Of a DNA stretch of 64,000 nt, positions 11,569-24,960 are shown piece after piece. The first letter of the stretch is position 1. The number at the start of each line of letters is the position of its first letter. The notes under the pieces are model-generated. The model ran no database searches. It was not told the origin of the DNA and saw only the letters and a list, made by a program, of their open reading frames with translations. Source of the stretch: Hypericum androsaemum (taxonomy: Eukaryota > Streptophyta > Magnoliopsida > Malpighiales > Hypericaceae); the NCBI GenBank assembly GCA_963995505.1, contig OZ023197.1, positions 417,001 to 481,000 of the forward strand. Reading direction: 5' to 3'. Both the position numbers and the translations under genes were made by a program.

Positions 11569-12132
11569 AAAATATTTTTGTCCGTCTTTATAGTTTGATT
11601 ACACGTGACAATCACAATACAAATTGTGTGGTTTGAACCTATCGGTAAATTTTGGGTCTTTATTTCAAAGCAAGACAACATTTCTGCATGAACATCTCAC
11701 CTATCATGAGTCGGAAAAAGTAACCGGTTCTTAATTATAAATGTGGATACAAACTTTGAATGATGTGCATCCAAACATGTGTGTGAAATGGAGGCAAAAA
11801 AGCGCATCCTAAAGGCAAGGGAAGATGCCCATTTATTGGCCAACAAACACTAAGATAATGAGAAAATTATTCTACTTTAATTAATTAATAGTTCTCGAAT
11901 TTTATTTTTGTCGTTATTCAAAAGTGAAACTCAATTCTAACTTAAATTAGTTGGCTCAATAGTTATCCAAATAACATACAAGTTAACAAAAAAAGATGTC
12001 ATCAAAATTAATAACCCATGAAGCCAATTCTGAACGTGACTGGCTACGTACTTTAATCCCTCAAACGTCAAAGCCAATTTTCAACATTACCTTTCTTTAC
12101 ATTGACTAATGATTCAATCCCTTGCCCTTATT
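11569..12132. other. Intergenic region upstream of the PADRE gene
   Basis: AT-rich; probably contains the promoter of the gene starting at 12243. No delimited element seen. Confidence 0.4.
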
Positions 12133-12145
12133 TATATATATAAAC
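12133..12145 (+). promoter_or_regulatory. Candidate TATA box of the PADRE gene
   Basis: TATATATATAAAC lies about 100 bases before the start codon. A second TATATATA at ~12162-12168 is closer and could serve instead. No transcript data decide between them. Confidence 0.45.
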
Positions 12146-12242
12146 TTACACCAGCCATTTATATATACACAATTGAACTCTATTTCTCTTCTCTAACATT
12201 CCATTGGTAAAAATAAAAGCACAAAACTTAAATCCTCCTAAT

Positions 12243-14223
12243 ATGGGAAATAGTTCACTATTAGGAGGTAGAAAAACAACCAAGGTGATGAAAATAAATG
12301 GGGAGACAATGAAGCTAAGGACACCAATCAAGGCCAAAGAGATAGTTAAGGACTATCCAGGGCATGTGTTGTTAGAATCCGAGGCGGTGAAGCATTACGG
12401 GACGAGGGCCAAGCCATTGGAAGCTGATCATGAGCTGGTCCCAAGGAGGCTCTACTTCCTAGTAGAGCTACCCAAAACCCCAACCGAGAGGAACCCAAGA
12501 CGGGTCCGGTCGGGGATCGAAATGTCCGCGAGGGACCGGCTGGAGAGTCTCATGCTGGCTAGAAGATCGGTGTCGGATCTTTCCATAATACAGTCAGCTA
12601 GTGGTGGTGATCATGGTGTTGGTGGTAGCCCTGTTAGGGTTACGATGAGGTTGCCTAGGGCCGAGGTGGAGAGGTTGATGAGAGAGAGTAGGGATGGGGA
12701 GGAGGCAACAGCTAGGATTATGGATTTGTGTATTGGAAAGAGGAATGGTGGTGGTGGTGATGATGATGGGGTTAGAGGAGAAAGTGGTGTTGGGATGGAG
12801 GTTGAGGAGCAACTGCATTGGAAGAGTGGCAACAAGCAGCTAGGTGGTCGCCAGGTGAGTTCCCGAGAGTCAAGTACCGTCGGATCTATTTTAAAAATTG
12901 TTGTCTGTATAATAATTTTTACGTATTTAAAAATTGAATTCGAAAACTTCTTAAATTATCTAAATCACTTATGGAATCAATCAATGAGCCAATCTGTGCG
13001 AGTTCAAAAAACTTTTCAATCGTCTAAAACAAGATGCATGAAATTGAGCAGTCTGGTCTTGGGCAACACACTCACGTCTCTCCCTTACATTAAAAAATGT
13101 CCGTTGGTAAAGTCTGGACAAAAGAATGGGTCAAACTGAAGAGTAGGAAGTTTTTCAATAGGACCTAGACAAAATTCTTGAATTGCTCTAGATCCACCTA
13201 GTTAATAATAATATAACAATCAAATCATGATCTGATTGTGAATTGTCTTTGGTTGTAGAACAATTCGGATACATAGTTAGTGGGCTCAAACTTAGGAACA
13301 TCAATTATACATTCACACGATGGCCTCAGTTTTTATTTAAAAAATTTGGTATCTCTATACATACTAAATTGAATATTTCGATTACGAGTCACATGACACA
13401 TTTATCTTTTAACCTAAGGTTCCGGTTAGCTTCCGATGCGTTTTTTTAAATTATCGGAATTCCTGGGACATAGTCTAGACGTTAGTACTAATATTTAATG
13501 TAAGAGTGCCTCTCTAGAAATTCATCATGGTCAAGGGAGATGGCGCTGTTTTTTTTTCAGTCCACTTTCCTCCACAAGTGAAGGTTGTCATTTTTTTTTA
13601 ATTACGGACCTTTATTACTAAACAAAAATGAAAACGTTACAAAAAAGGGGTGAGAAAAGAGAAAAAGAAAGAAGAAAAACTAAAAATCTCCAATGATCTA
13701 AACGAGTAATTATAATAGCCAATCGGCTGCCACAACTAGTAACCAACTCCAGCTGATCACAAGTCGGATAGTCAAGAGTTGTACACTGCCAAACTAACTT
13801 TTTCCCACCTTGAAACGTCATCTTTTTTTACATGGACCGTGTCATAATATGCTCGGGCCTATGATCTGCATCGTCCACATTCAGAGCCACATCTGCCCAT
13901 TTCTTCTTTGCGAACATTGCCATGAGATTCATTGAACCCTTGTCCAAGTCAGTGAAAAATTATTTGTCAATGATGCGATTCGAGAACCCATGACCCCAAA
14001 TGATATTTTGGGACAACACGTGGACCAACGCAGCCATGTTATGTTCCCACGCGAAGGTTTTAATTGCATACCCAAGAATCTGTCTATATATTTGGTTTCC
14101 TTATTGTTTGTTTAATTAATTAATTATTCTCATTCTTTTTTATTTATATTGGCGCAGAAGAAAGTGAGTTTCATGCCGGTCAACGAGTCAGAAGTGCAAC
14201 AAATAGCTGTGGCTTCTTATTAG
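12243..14223 (+). CDS. PADRE (DUF4228) domain protein, two exons
   Basis: Predicted CDS is join(12243..12854, 14158..14223): 204 + 21 = 225 residues, phase 0. The start MGNSS is chosen over the in-frame upstream codon at 12204 because the family begins MGN, a likely N-myristoylation signal. The conserved core is VMKINGETMKLRTP, DYPGHVLLESEAVKHYG, AKPLEADHELVPRRLYFLVE. The middle is charged and Gly/Asp-rich. Exon 1 ends at CCAG before GTGAGT. Exon 2 follows GGCGCAG and encodes the family's C-terminal KKVSFMPVNESEVQQIA, then SY and the stop. Proteins of this type (similar to Arabidopsis At1g66480) are often stress- or pathogen-responsive; the biochemical role is unknown. The 1.3-kb intron contains no recognised gene. 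Confidence 0.85.
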
Positions 14224-15410
14224 CACACAGTTTCTATCAAATAAAAGCAACAAATTGCAGGAATTACGACATTTCTTGTTGGGCCAAATGACTTGGAAAC
14301 TAGACATTTTTGCAAGTCCAATGTCTCAATTTGCACTTTTGTACATATAACAAGGTGGATTGGTAATTTTCGCCATTTGAGAGGAAATGTATCAATTTCT
14401 TCCAATGAGATATATTACCAAGCTTTCCCATATCACAATATCACACTATCCTTGTTGTTACCGTTACATCCGCAGGTATAGATTAATAAAGTCGAACATC
14501 TTGTCACTCTCTATTAGAGGCTCCAAATAAATAACCGTAATGATTCTAATTCGAGATCTTATGTACGAGAATCATAACTCTACTATTTACATACTTTTTT
14601 TGCCAAAATAACTCGTTTTATCAACAACGAAGGATCAAAAAGCAATCCCGCTATAAACGCTTGGCTGACTCAAGCCAGTTGAGGGTTGTTAGGCTAGCGT
14701 TTCACCAACATATTGGTTTGTAGACGTCCTTCTTAACTATCCGGATTGTGAGTTAACTTGAGGTTAGATTAACTACCCCTCCCGATCTTTTGGTTGAAGG
14801 ACACCCGTATTAACTACTCATGTTTGTAAATTAAGATTAGGTCTTGGAGGTATATCATTTAACTAGTCGTGTGCAACTTATATAGTGGTGGTGTCAGAGT
14901 ACAATGAAACTTTGCAATTTTTATTTTTCTTTGATAATAAAATTCGTAATTACGAAAAAACATAGTCTAGGCAGACGTACTTCTGCATCAAAATAGTTCC
15001 ATCTTACTAAAGTTTCACCAAAATTCAAGGGAAAGCAGCTACCCAATAGCTAGCTTGGAATTTATAAACAAGAAGAAGAGTAAGATGCAAGGAACATTAA
15101 AAGGAACCTTTCTTCAAGATTGAAGCTTTTCCAAAATGTACAAAGTATGATGATATACAGAGAGAGGCCTCTCAAGAAGGGATCAATCACTAGCTGCTGC
15201 TTTCCTTTCCCCTAACACAATCAGTAGATACAAACAGACAGAAACATGTATCTCTCTCTCTCTCTCTCTCTCCTTGGGGGATGGATTTTGCTCCTTCCCC
15301 TGTTGTTGTTATCTTCGACTACGAGGACCCATTACGTTATTAATGAATTATGCAAACAAATCGGTTTACCTGCGGAAAAGAATGGAAGTAGTCATGGGGA
15401 TGCATGCAGT
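14224..15410. other. Intergenic region between convergent genes
   Basis: This separates the 3' ends of the PADRE gene (+) and the FAB1-type kinase (-). Both 3' UTRs should lie here. No further gene seen; a stretch near 14585-14720 may be an old repeat but could not be classified. Confidence 0.4.
15251..15272. repeat. (TC)n microsatellite
   Basis: Eleven perfect TC units lie 140 bases beyond the stop codon of the FAB1-type gene, probably in its 3' UTR or terminator region. Confidence 0.85.
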
Positions 15411-18400
15411 TCATGAAGACCATTGATCAGGCACGGTGAGGAAGTAAGAAGTCATGGCTTTCCGGAATCGTTTCTTGTATTGCTTGGGAGAGATGATTGT
15501 CGGCGAGGCGTTCTTCGGGCCACCGAGAATTCCAGAGGCCTTCACCCATGTCTCCAGATGCTTATCCCATGTATACTGCCTCATGAAGTCGATGATCCCT
15601 AACACAAGTTCCTTCTGTTCTTCGTCCACCCCGACCAGCAATGAGTAGTCCATAACATCTGCAGACTGGACGAGCAAGATAAAACACGTTAAAGAGCTAA
15701 ACAAAATAGATTTAAGATGATGATCTTAGAGCGAAACAAATTAGTAACCAACTTTCCCAAATCTACACCTTTGGTGTACAAGGACTTCCATTCCCTAGCA
15801 ACTCAACTACAAATCCGTATAGATCTTTAAACGGCGAACAAGAGTAGCTTACCGCCAGAAATGACGTGTCATTCCAAATAGCCCTCTCCAGACTTCTCTT
15901 CGCCTTGCTCCCGAGGAAAATGGGCTCTGTGCGCAGCGACTCCACCAGATTCATATCCAACAACACTTTGTCTCTCCCAGATGTATCCGGGTTATATCGA
16001 GATCGAGCAGATCCCTTGAGATCATAGACTCTCGTTATGTTTCTCCGATAAAAGAGATTCTCCATCACCATCAAATCCATTTTCACTTCTTTGCCACCCT
16101 TCAAGTGCTTTACGGATACCTGCAGTCGAATTCAAAACAGCAGTTAGTTATACCCTGACAACAGCATGTTACAATAAGGTGCAAATTAGTTGGTAGAGAG
16201 ACGATCTGACCTGATAAATACCGAGAATTTTGGCCAGGCAAGTTGGACTTCCCGACTTGAGAGAATCAGTCAGGTACTTGAAGTATTCTGGCGCAAATTC
16301 CTCAAACGATTCAAGCTCGGTCTTTTTGACCTGTTTTATGATGAATCTCTCATCCAGGGACCTTGCAAAGTACACATTGCTTTTCCCGCCTTGTGCACTC
16401 CACCTATGGCATCGACTCAACGAGCGTATAAAGTCAATTTCACTAGGACAGCATCTCTTTCGAAGGGACTCAAACTGCTTGGCAAAGTAACAAGTGACAG
16501 AGAACTTCACTTTGCCTCCAGCAGCTGGTGAATCATCTCCATAAGAAATTGTCAAATGCGGAGATCCTTTTGCATCCGTGGATAGGGTTCCCATGGTTAG
16601 ATTATCTTCAGATCCATAACTTCCGTGCCGAATAAAATCCAGGTCCAGCGAACCGAAAGATTGCCAAGCTGAAAATGTGCTAGACTCTTCTCTTCGTTGC
16701 TCATTCACGGCCCCAATACCATCGTTCTCAATCCAATCCTCGTATTCCTTGGAACTGAGAGCATATGACACAATGCTGGCAGGATCATCATCGTAGACCC
16801 CTATGACTATATCACTCTGACCCCTCTGCGGGAGTAGCAACCTAGCTCCTCCGCATATGTGAGAAGCTGAGGAAATGAATGACAAATTGGAACTAATCAC
16901 ATCTGACTTCTGAGCCTCCAGTGGCAACATCTGGGAATAAGTTCTCAGTGTGTTTGAGACAGGATCCCTAAGCATGCTCCTGAAATCTCCAGATGCATGG
17001 AATGACCCGAGTGTCGAAAAATGCGAGGAAGAAGGAAGCAACCCTTTCTGAATTCTTTCTTGAACTCTCAGAGCTGAGTCAAAAGAGTGAACCCTCGCTG
17101 GTGCCTTTAGTCTTCTGAGAGGAGGATTATCACCTAAGTTGATAGAACCATCTTGGCATCCATCAATTTGAGATGCACGTGGGGATTGCACATTAGAGGT
17201 GAGTTGGTGGTACGTACCGGTCCAAATGGAATCAATTCGATCGGAGAGGCTGGAATTGTTGCCCGAGAATTCGTCAAATAGTTTCCTATTGGTTGCACTG
17301 TATCCTTCTGAATGTAATTCATCCTCTCTGTTATGACTTGAGATCAACGTTGGATCGTCATGGACAAGACGTAACGATGTATTCACTTCATCCAGCTCCG
17401 ACTTTAAACCAATAGAAAAGCTAGAAGCTTTTTCATCATGCCCTCGATCAAACTTCACATCGTTGCTATCTGCCAAATCTTTTAGCGGGATGTGGGATGC
17501 GTCCACCTCTTTAGCCATGATAACAGTGTTCGTTTTGAGGAGTGAATCTAATGAATAAAGCTGGCGATCCCAAACATGTGAAGTGATCATAAGAGCACGT
17601 CTGAGGCGATTAAGTTCTAGAATGTCTATAATCATTTCTCCAGGTTCTGGACGGTCCACTGTAGTTGGTTGAAGCATGGTCTGTTCATTAAGAGCTGATT
17701 ACCAGGCATGCAATCTATATGATCAAGCAATACATGACAAAAGTTTTAATTTGAAGTGCCATTTACTCACATTGTAATCACCCCGTTCCTCGCAGAGTTG
17801 ATCCTTCAGCTCCATAATGTGATTCAGTAATTCATTAGAGTTTGAGGGACCACTTTCAGCAGATTTACTTCTCTGTTCCATGCGGTCAAGTGTCTCGGAT
17901 AGCTCCCCATAGAACGCCTCTATTGTGGCCAAAAGCTGAAAACGAAGACAAGAGGGTTAACTAAGCAACAATATGCAGCATATAACCTATGTTTATCTGA
18001 ATGCAAGAAAACTCATTGACAATTTAACAAGTTCAAATCCAAGAGCACCTCTGATGCTTCTTTTCTAATCCAATCTTGCTGAATGTTGTCCATGAATTCA
18101 AGGATTGATGGAGGCAAGTGAACGTTGAGGATGTCAATAGGGGAGTAGCGGAAGAATGCAACCGTGCTTCCAAACCTATTAAAGAAGGTGTCTTAAAATT
18201 ACAACCCAAACTGAAACTGAGAATCTGAAGAGCTGCATTGTGAAGAACAAATTACCCATAGAAGCGAAGGCAGTCTCTCTGCAAAGAGTGGCCACATGGT
18301 GCAACGCGGTTTGCAGTTGCATGATTTGAAAAACTCAGTTCCAAGAACTTTCCAAATGAAAGGCCCCAGGCAGCATCGGACATAACAACTCTACGAGTTG

Positions 18401-21400
18401 CCGGTGGAACTCCATCTACGTGTGCACACCGCAAGCATCTGTGCCACATCCAAATCTTACCATCCTTCTCCCCAGGGAGCTTCATCGAGGAGAGTGATCT
18501 AACATTGATTGTAAGATTTCCCTGCTGGTGAGTGTAGCACAGGACATGCGCTTCAGCAGGGTCATTGCAAGACCTGCAATAAGATGTCTGAATTGAAGAT
18601 ATTCATCAGTTCATGTACCCATTAATCATTACACATGAATATATGACAGACAAGCCAGGCACTCTGTGGTTTACCTGATCAAAAAGGTCATCCCGCAGAT
18701 ATCTTCCCAAAGGCTTATCAAAGGAACCATAGAACTTAATACGTAGTAGTCGAGAGCGCTCACATACAGCTCCTTTCAACACTGACCGGGTTGAGAATGA
18801 AACCAATATGCTCTGGTTTGTGTCAGCAGGAGAAAAGTATTCACTGGAGACTTCATTTTCATCAATCTTCTCAACTTTAGCTACCTCGTGTGCCTCTCCA
18901 AGTTGAGTCATCTCTTGGGCCGTAAAATCCTTTTCATCTAGAACCGACAAACTCCCAACACCAGAATGTGATATTAGGGTGGACGTCTTTAAGTCCTTCA
19001 ATGACCTTGTCCCCAGTCTCATGTTTGATTGCGATTCACCATAGTATGTGTCAAACAGCGTGCTTTCCAGTGCGTCATCCGAAAATCCAATAGATAAAGT
19101 GGAGATGCCACAATCAAGGAGAGCAGACAGAAACTCTGACCCTGGTTGCTCTTGTTTGGCATCTACAGATGCATCATCCGGAGCAGATCGATCAACAACA
19201 GCATGGATGTCAGCCAGAGGAACAACTGAAACAGAACTATCTGACATTATCTTCTCCGGTATGGCAATTGCGTGTTTGGCTGTAGCCTCTGGGAGAGTGG
19301 CACCTTCATCGGCAAGGAAGGAAGTCTCAAGTGAAAGGTGATGTGCTGCAAATATAGCATACTGAACTACATGCTTAACCTTCTTCAGTTCTTCACGGTT
19401 TGCACCTTTCAAAATTACCTGCACAATATAGAATGCAACTATCTCATTGTACCCATAAAAAAAAATCAAAACCTTCAGTATCAAGACTGAAAGAAAACAT
19501 TCAGAATCAGAAACTGGAAAAGTTCGACAGTGAAATATTCTCTAAAAATGGCTAGGGAATAAATCCAAACTAGGAACTAAACAACTTTTGAAACATGAAT
19601 GCCATGCAATTTTGTCCATCCAAAAATGAGAAGGCTGATAAAAGCTATGACATTATTGGTTATATAACCCAAGCCTTCTCCTGCCCCAATGATAAATTCT
19701 TGTTCTCACACTATAAACGTTCATAGATTACACTACATACCGTGCAACCTAGTCGCCTTGGACACCCTTCAAAGTACATCAATGTTTTCGATGGTTTTTT
19801 GTTGAACTGATTAGCATCCTCGAGTTCTTCAAGAACTCTTTCTACTCTGAAGAGTTCACAGTGCCCGCATCTTGTTGTAGAAATACCATCAATTGAAGGA
19901 CTAATAAGAGCACCAGTGCATCGAGCTATGCGCTCCAGCAACGGCTTCCTCACATTTAGCACCAAAGAAATATCCTTCGCCAACAGATATTCTTGTGCAT
20001 ATGGCGAAACACTTCTTTCTACGAGTAGAACATTCGGGCGAAGAGCCTCTATCTTCGAAATAATCATTTTCAGGTGATCTTTTTCCTGCCAAAAGATGGA
20101 AATTTTAATATCTTTGAATCATCAATTCTAATCCACAAATGAAGGGATACAAACATAACAAAAAAATTACCTGTTGTACTAAGGTTTCAAAAGATGCCAA
20201 TGGATTGACTACACTTTGGTACTCGAGTGCTCCCCCTAACAATAACAATCTGGCATTCTTGTACTGCGTGGTCATGCGCTTGTGCTTTATGTTTTTTGTG
20301 CAAACAACACCCTTCACAAGGGTACTGCATATGCAAAACAAATCAGAATTTCAATATCAATGACGGCACCAAGGTATGCACACGATTTGTAGGACTTCAA
20401 CAGCGATGGTGCAAGTATAAACAAAATATACCTGTCCATTGGCCTGCCTGATGCTATACACTTAACCTTTACATAATCACCCGGATCCATACTCCCTCCT
20501 TTGCTGGTATCTGGCTTAACAAAACTGGCAGCTTGCCATGCGATATTTGTGACTACATCCAGCCATTCTTCACTACCATCCTCATTACAGTGTCTAAGAT
20601 TCTCTCCCTGTAAAAGCTGGGAGACAAGTGCCCTAAAATGCCCCTGTATCACAGCTCTGAGAGGTTCTTTATTACCTTCATTCTGCTTATCTTTCATCGG
20701 AAATGAACTTAGGCTACTGCTAGATGAGAACATTGCAGCAGAATCACCAACATCGTCTTCATCATCGTCATAGGTGAAGAAATTAGTCTCTGCCTCGTCA
20801 TTTTCGTCATCGGGTGGTGGGGGAAACCAAAGAAGGCCATTGCTTTCAAATTCCAAAAACTTCTGAGACTTTTCGTATTGGTTCTGAAGGGTAGTCAGAT
20901 TGTCATGATAATTGTTACTATTCTCGGAATCTTGAATCCCTTTCCTTGGCGTTCCTAAAACAGCCATGGTTTCCGGATCAAAGGGACTAGAACTCCGAGA
21001 CAATGGGCTTCCGCCTTGCCATTTCTGTACATGATGTCCAATTCTATCGGAAGTAAAAGAAATCCTAGATGGACTGTGTAAGGGACTTGATCCCACTGAC
21101 TTACAATTGTAAAACTCAAGCCTAGAACTAACACTATTACACTCTATATCTGACGAATCATGATAGAAGTCACTAGATGGGCTATGGAAGTGCTTCCTCA
21201 AATCCTCTGTCTCGTCTTCATCACTCCTGAACACAAAGAAAAAAGTAACAATTGGGTGGCTTACAGAAGAGAAAACCACAAAATGACGAAGTACCATTAC
21301 AGAACACGATAAAGTACGAATAAGATACCTGCTTGTGGAGCGGAGAGACACCGGCGACGGTTGAGCACTATAACACGTCATGCTTTTGTTGATTAAAGCA

Positions 21401-21861
21401 CAATCCCGGGATTCAAGATACTCGGCAAGATGATCACTTGCAACAGAATCACTCACAGAAGGTGATGGTGGCTCTGGGCTAGCTCTAGGGGACTCCACAG
21501 GGTGCACTTTCTCCCTGTTCTTCTTTCCACCATCAGGTTTTACTCTAACACCATCACAAAACTTGCAAAGCTTCAGGCTTTCCCCAACATCGACATCGCA
21601 TCTCATCTCATTGGATTCAACAGCAGCAGTTGAGTATCCATATCCCTTCAAGCACTGTGAACACGACCAACTTCCGCAGCTTTGACAGCGGTAACCACTA
21701 GAAGACTCACTAGACATGGTACGACACTGGCAACACATTTTGAAACCACTGCTGGACATAATCTGGTATTCAGGGAAGAACCGGGATGATGATGATGAAT
21801 CACTTGCACCCGTGGAAATCCAAGGCTTAAACTTCTTCAGCAGATCTAGAAGTACTCCCAT
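15411..21861 (-). CDS. 1-phosphatidylinositol-3-phosphate 5-kinase, FAB1C type (PIKfyve family)
   Basis: Predicted CDS on the minus strand is complement(join(15411..15665, 15853..16119, 16211..17680, 17771..17935, 18049..18175, 18256..18587, 18675..19418, 19741..20085, 20171..20324, 20432..21226, 21329..21861)): 5187 nt, 1728 residues, all junctions GT-AG and in frame. The product phosphorylates PtdIns3P to PtdIns(3,5)P2 on endosomes and the vacuole. Near the N-terminus eight Cys in CxxC pairs (MCCQC, CQSCGSWSCSQC, LCKFC) form a FYVE-like finger without the basic R-K-H-H-C-R signature, as in FAB1C/D rather than FAB1A/B. A chaperonin (TCP-1/Cpn60) domain spans ~380-620, a Cys/His-rich middle ~860-1060, and the PIPK domain ~1450-1720 (FIIKQV lysine, YDLKGSARSRY, MDYSLLVG, IIDFMRQYTWDK). 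Start is MGVLLDLL at 21861; the upstream in-frame codon is not ATG. Exon limits are inferred. Confidence 0.93.
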
Positions 21862-22709
21862 AGAACACAACACAACCGGCCCAAGCTATACCGAAACCAG
21901 GCGTTGGCCTTTCCCTCTAGCAGTAGTTGTACTCTATATCCCTGCTTTCTCTTCTTCTTAAAAGCCCAGAAGCAAAAGCAAAAGCTTGATCCAAATTCAA
22001 CAGCCCCTCTTGTTGTGAGATTGGTCAACAGATTTTTAAACCCACAAGCAACAAAAAAAGGTGGGTACTTGAAGAGAAACGGGTATATGTGTTTGATATT
22101 TCACACTTCCACAGAATCAAAATCCTCTAAAGATTCGTGGGAAGGGGAAGGATCACAAAATTAAATCCAGGAAATCCTCCCCACTTACACATACACATAC
22201 ACAGAAAAACCAAGTGTTAGTTAATTAAGATTCAAATCTGACACTCATTAACACCAAATCACAACAACATCAACAAGAAAGAAGTGAATTTTCGAACTAG
22301 AACCCAAAATCCGAAACCGACCCAGAAAAGGAAACCCCAAAAAGACTCGATCTTTAACCCCTAACCAATACCAGATTCATCTAGAATGCACCCCTGGATC
22401 GATTGAAGCATATCACAGGCACCGCAAAAGCATTGAAACCCAGAACCCAAATCAGGAAAAGCAAGTTGGGTTTTCGTTTATCTCTCCTCAATATATATAT
22501 ATAATAATCTATCAATTAAATAAAGTGGAGAATTAGGAAAAGGAAGAGTAAGGAAGAGAAGAAGGTTCCCTTTATAAGCTGTGTTGGTGTTGGTGTGGCT
22601 TTTTTAGTCTCTGCATCTTCTTCTCCTACTTGTGGTCTACTCTTAATACTTTCCCTTCTACTACTTCTTCTCCTCCTATTTACTATTCTTCCCACCACCA
22701 TCTTTTCCG

Positions 22710-22747
<38 letters not shown>

Positions 22748-22800
22748 CTCCCCTCCACTATGTTTCTTTATTGGTAATCCATCTCGAGGGAATTCCTTTC
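21862..22800 (-). promoter_or_regulatory. 5' leader and promoter region of the FAB1-type gene
   Basis: This 0.9-kb stretch upstream of the start codon contains no other gene. It likely holds the 5' UTR, possibly with an intron, and the core promoter. The CT-rich tract on the plus strand at 22712-22745 reads as GA-repeat on the gene's sense strand, a feature often found in plant promoters and leaders. Confidence 0.4.
22712..22745. repeat. (TC)n microsatellite
   Basis: Seventeen TC units, (GA)n in the orientation of the FAB1-type gene, about 850 bases upstream of its start codon. Confidence 0.9.
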
Positions 22801-22989
22801 CTTTACTTTATTTATAATTTTTTTCCTCCCCTCTTTTAGGGTTCAAATAATGTGCAACGGTTGCAACTTTTTCCTTCTCTCCTCTCTCCGTATGGGTTCT
22901 CTTTGATTTGATTGCTAGCGCCTCTATTCTTGCTTTTTTTTTTGTTTAAAATGGAGGGGAGACTCGTATATAAATCGAGAAAAAGTTAC

Positions 22990-24960
22990 ATCTTAATTGG
23001 TGTAAATTTTTTTTTGCGAAGTTGCGACTCACAGTCTCGTTAAAGTCCTATCACGGTAAAATCTAGTGGAAAAAAGCCGTGATATTGAAAGAGCATCTCG
23101 GTAGGTTAAACTCTGCTTTGATGTTATCATCGCTAGATTTAATTTTACACTGTGAGTATCACAAGGTCTACATCGAGGAAGGCTAACTCCCCGTAAGTCA
23201 TCAAGATACACATCGATACATGAACATAATGGTGGATCAAATACAAAGTAGTCATATGAAATTGTCAAGGCATGCTTCGAGAGCGTATCTGCCACGGGGT
23301 TACCCTCGCGCCTGGTGTGATGTATGTCTATCTCTCAATACTTCGCAAGCAGCTCTCGAGCTCTTAACGTCAGAGTCGCCAAGGGATGGTCTCGGGCAAC
23401 ATCACGTCCCGTGCAAAGGATGGCCAAAGACGAATCAATCTCCACGTGAACTCTTCAAAAATCCTTCTCCAAAGTCAGCTCGAAGTCGAGGATGAGTACC
23501 CAGAGCTCTACAGCCAATGAGGTGCAGATATTGATGCCCTTTGGTGAAGCCGCACACCCAAAATCTACCAGAATTATGGATAATGCCTCCACCACCTGTA
23601 GGTCCTGGGTTGCCCAGCTCCATTTGTGTTGAGCTTGACGAACCCCTCCGGGGCCACTGCCAGGAGTCTGAGATCTTGAGTCTAGGAAAAAGTGGAGTAA
23701 TCTGATCCGTCACCACTCGAGCAAACTCTTATGATTATGTAATGATGAGGAAGGGGTTGCACTGTAGTAGGATCCGGCCAAAAGGCTACCAGTGCCATAA
23801 CCACCAACATAATGTCACAAACTTCGTCGTGCATGGTGGGTTTTCACTAGAAATAGTAGTGGTCGAGATGTTGGGCTAGAGCCACATTTGGGGGTCCATC
23901 TCCGTTTAAAAATCTTGTGGAGGTCATGGAAGAGGACTCCCACACCATCCTAGAGAATCTGCAATCACAAGACATATGCATTAGTGACTCAACATCAATA
24001 CCATACCTCGAGCACGTATTATCCTCTGTGAAGTGTCTCTGTGCGCGCTCCGCATTGGTCATTAAACTGCCATAATAAATAACTAAGTGAATAAACATAT
24101 ATGCTCATGGACCTTTACAACTCATATCCGGCTATAGATCGGGTCAACAAGTGTCATCTCCTACACATTGCACAAGTCTCCATACAGGGACTGGGTGAAT
24201 AAACATACATCATAGGTAAAGCTTCCGGACAATGTATCGTTTATGCTCGGGAGTCCTAAAATTTTTTTTACTAGAGAACCAATAAGATGTAGAGGCAAGA
24301 AGGCCCCTAATCTAGATACATCCCAACTGCTCTCAAGTGACTAGTACTCGGCCACTCGCCTTTCGGCCTCCTCAATAGGAAGGCCGCCAAGGAGGTGCTT
24401 CTGGAGTGGAGATGGAGAGAACCACATGTCATCCCAGAAGGAGGTATGTAATCCATTACTCATATTCTAGTGAAGATCGCGTGCAAGGATCCGAAGAGCT
24501 CTCACAATTATCTGTCAGGTGGTAGATGAGTTAGGCTTCGATTGGAGTAGGTCGAGATCAGTGTGATCCTTGCACACTTGTCAATCAAGACTCGCGCCCA
24601 GAGGGCATCCTGAAACCGGAAGAGTTTCCAAGGTAGTTTGGCAAAATATGACACATTGACTCGCTGCATTGACCGGAGCCCCAAACTACCCATCTCGTTA
24701 GGGAGGCACATTGAAGTCCATTCAACAAGATGCATACAGAGCTGGTTCTAGTGGAAACCCAAAAAAAGTCATGAATATGTCGATCCATATTTGTACACAA
24801 GGCAGCAAGCAACAAATTAGTGTGTGTAGTATGAGACGGGATGGAGGATAAGACTGAGCAGGCTATCGTCAGTCGACCAACCCTACTAAGTGATCGTGCC
24901 CTCCATCAGACCATCTTGCTCTGAAACTTCTCTAGGATATATTGGTAGGATTGCCGGCGA
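22990..24960 (-). mobile_element. 5'-truncated, decayed LINE
   Basis: Minus-strand fragments fall in the order of an L1-type ORF2: end of reverse transcriptase (near 24820, then MGSLGLRSMQRVNVSYFAK and LPWKLFRFQDALWA), zf-RVT (CSRYGIDVESLMHMSCDC), RNase H (QMELGNPGPTGGGGIIHNSG) and the C-terminus (NMADTLSKHA, FDPP). Several frame changes and stops break it. A T-run at ~23008-23018 on the plus strand marks the 3' poly-A end on the minus strand. The 5' part, including the endonuclease, is absent. Confidence 0.8.

Noticed and set aside
13243..13449. Frame inside the PADRE intron
   Set aside because: It lies in the intron defined by the conserved donor and the C-terminal exon, and its wording is unrelated to any family.
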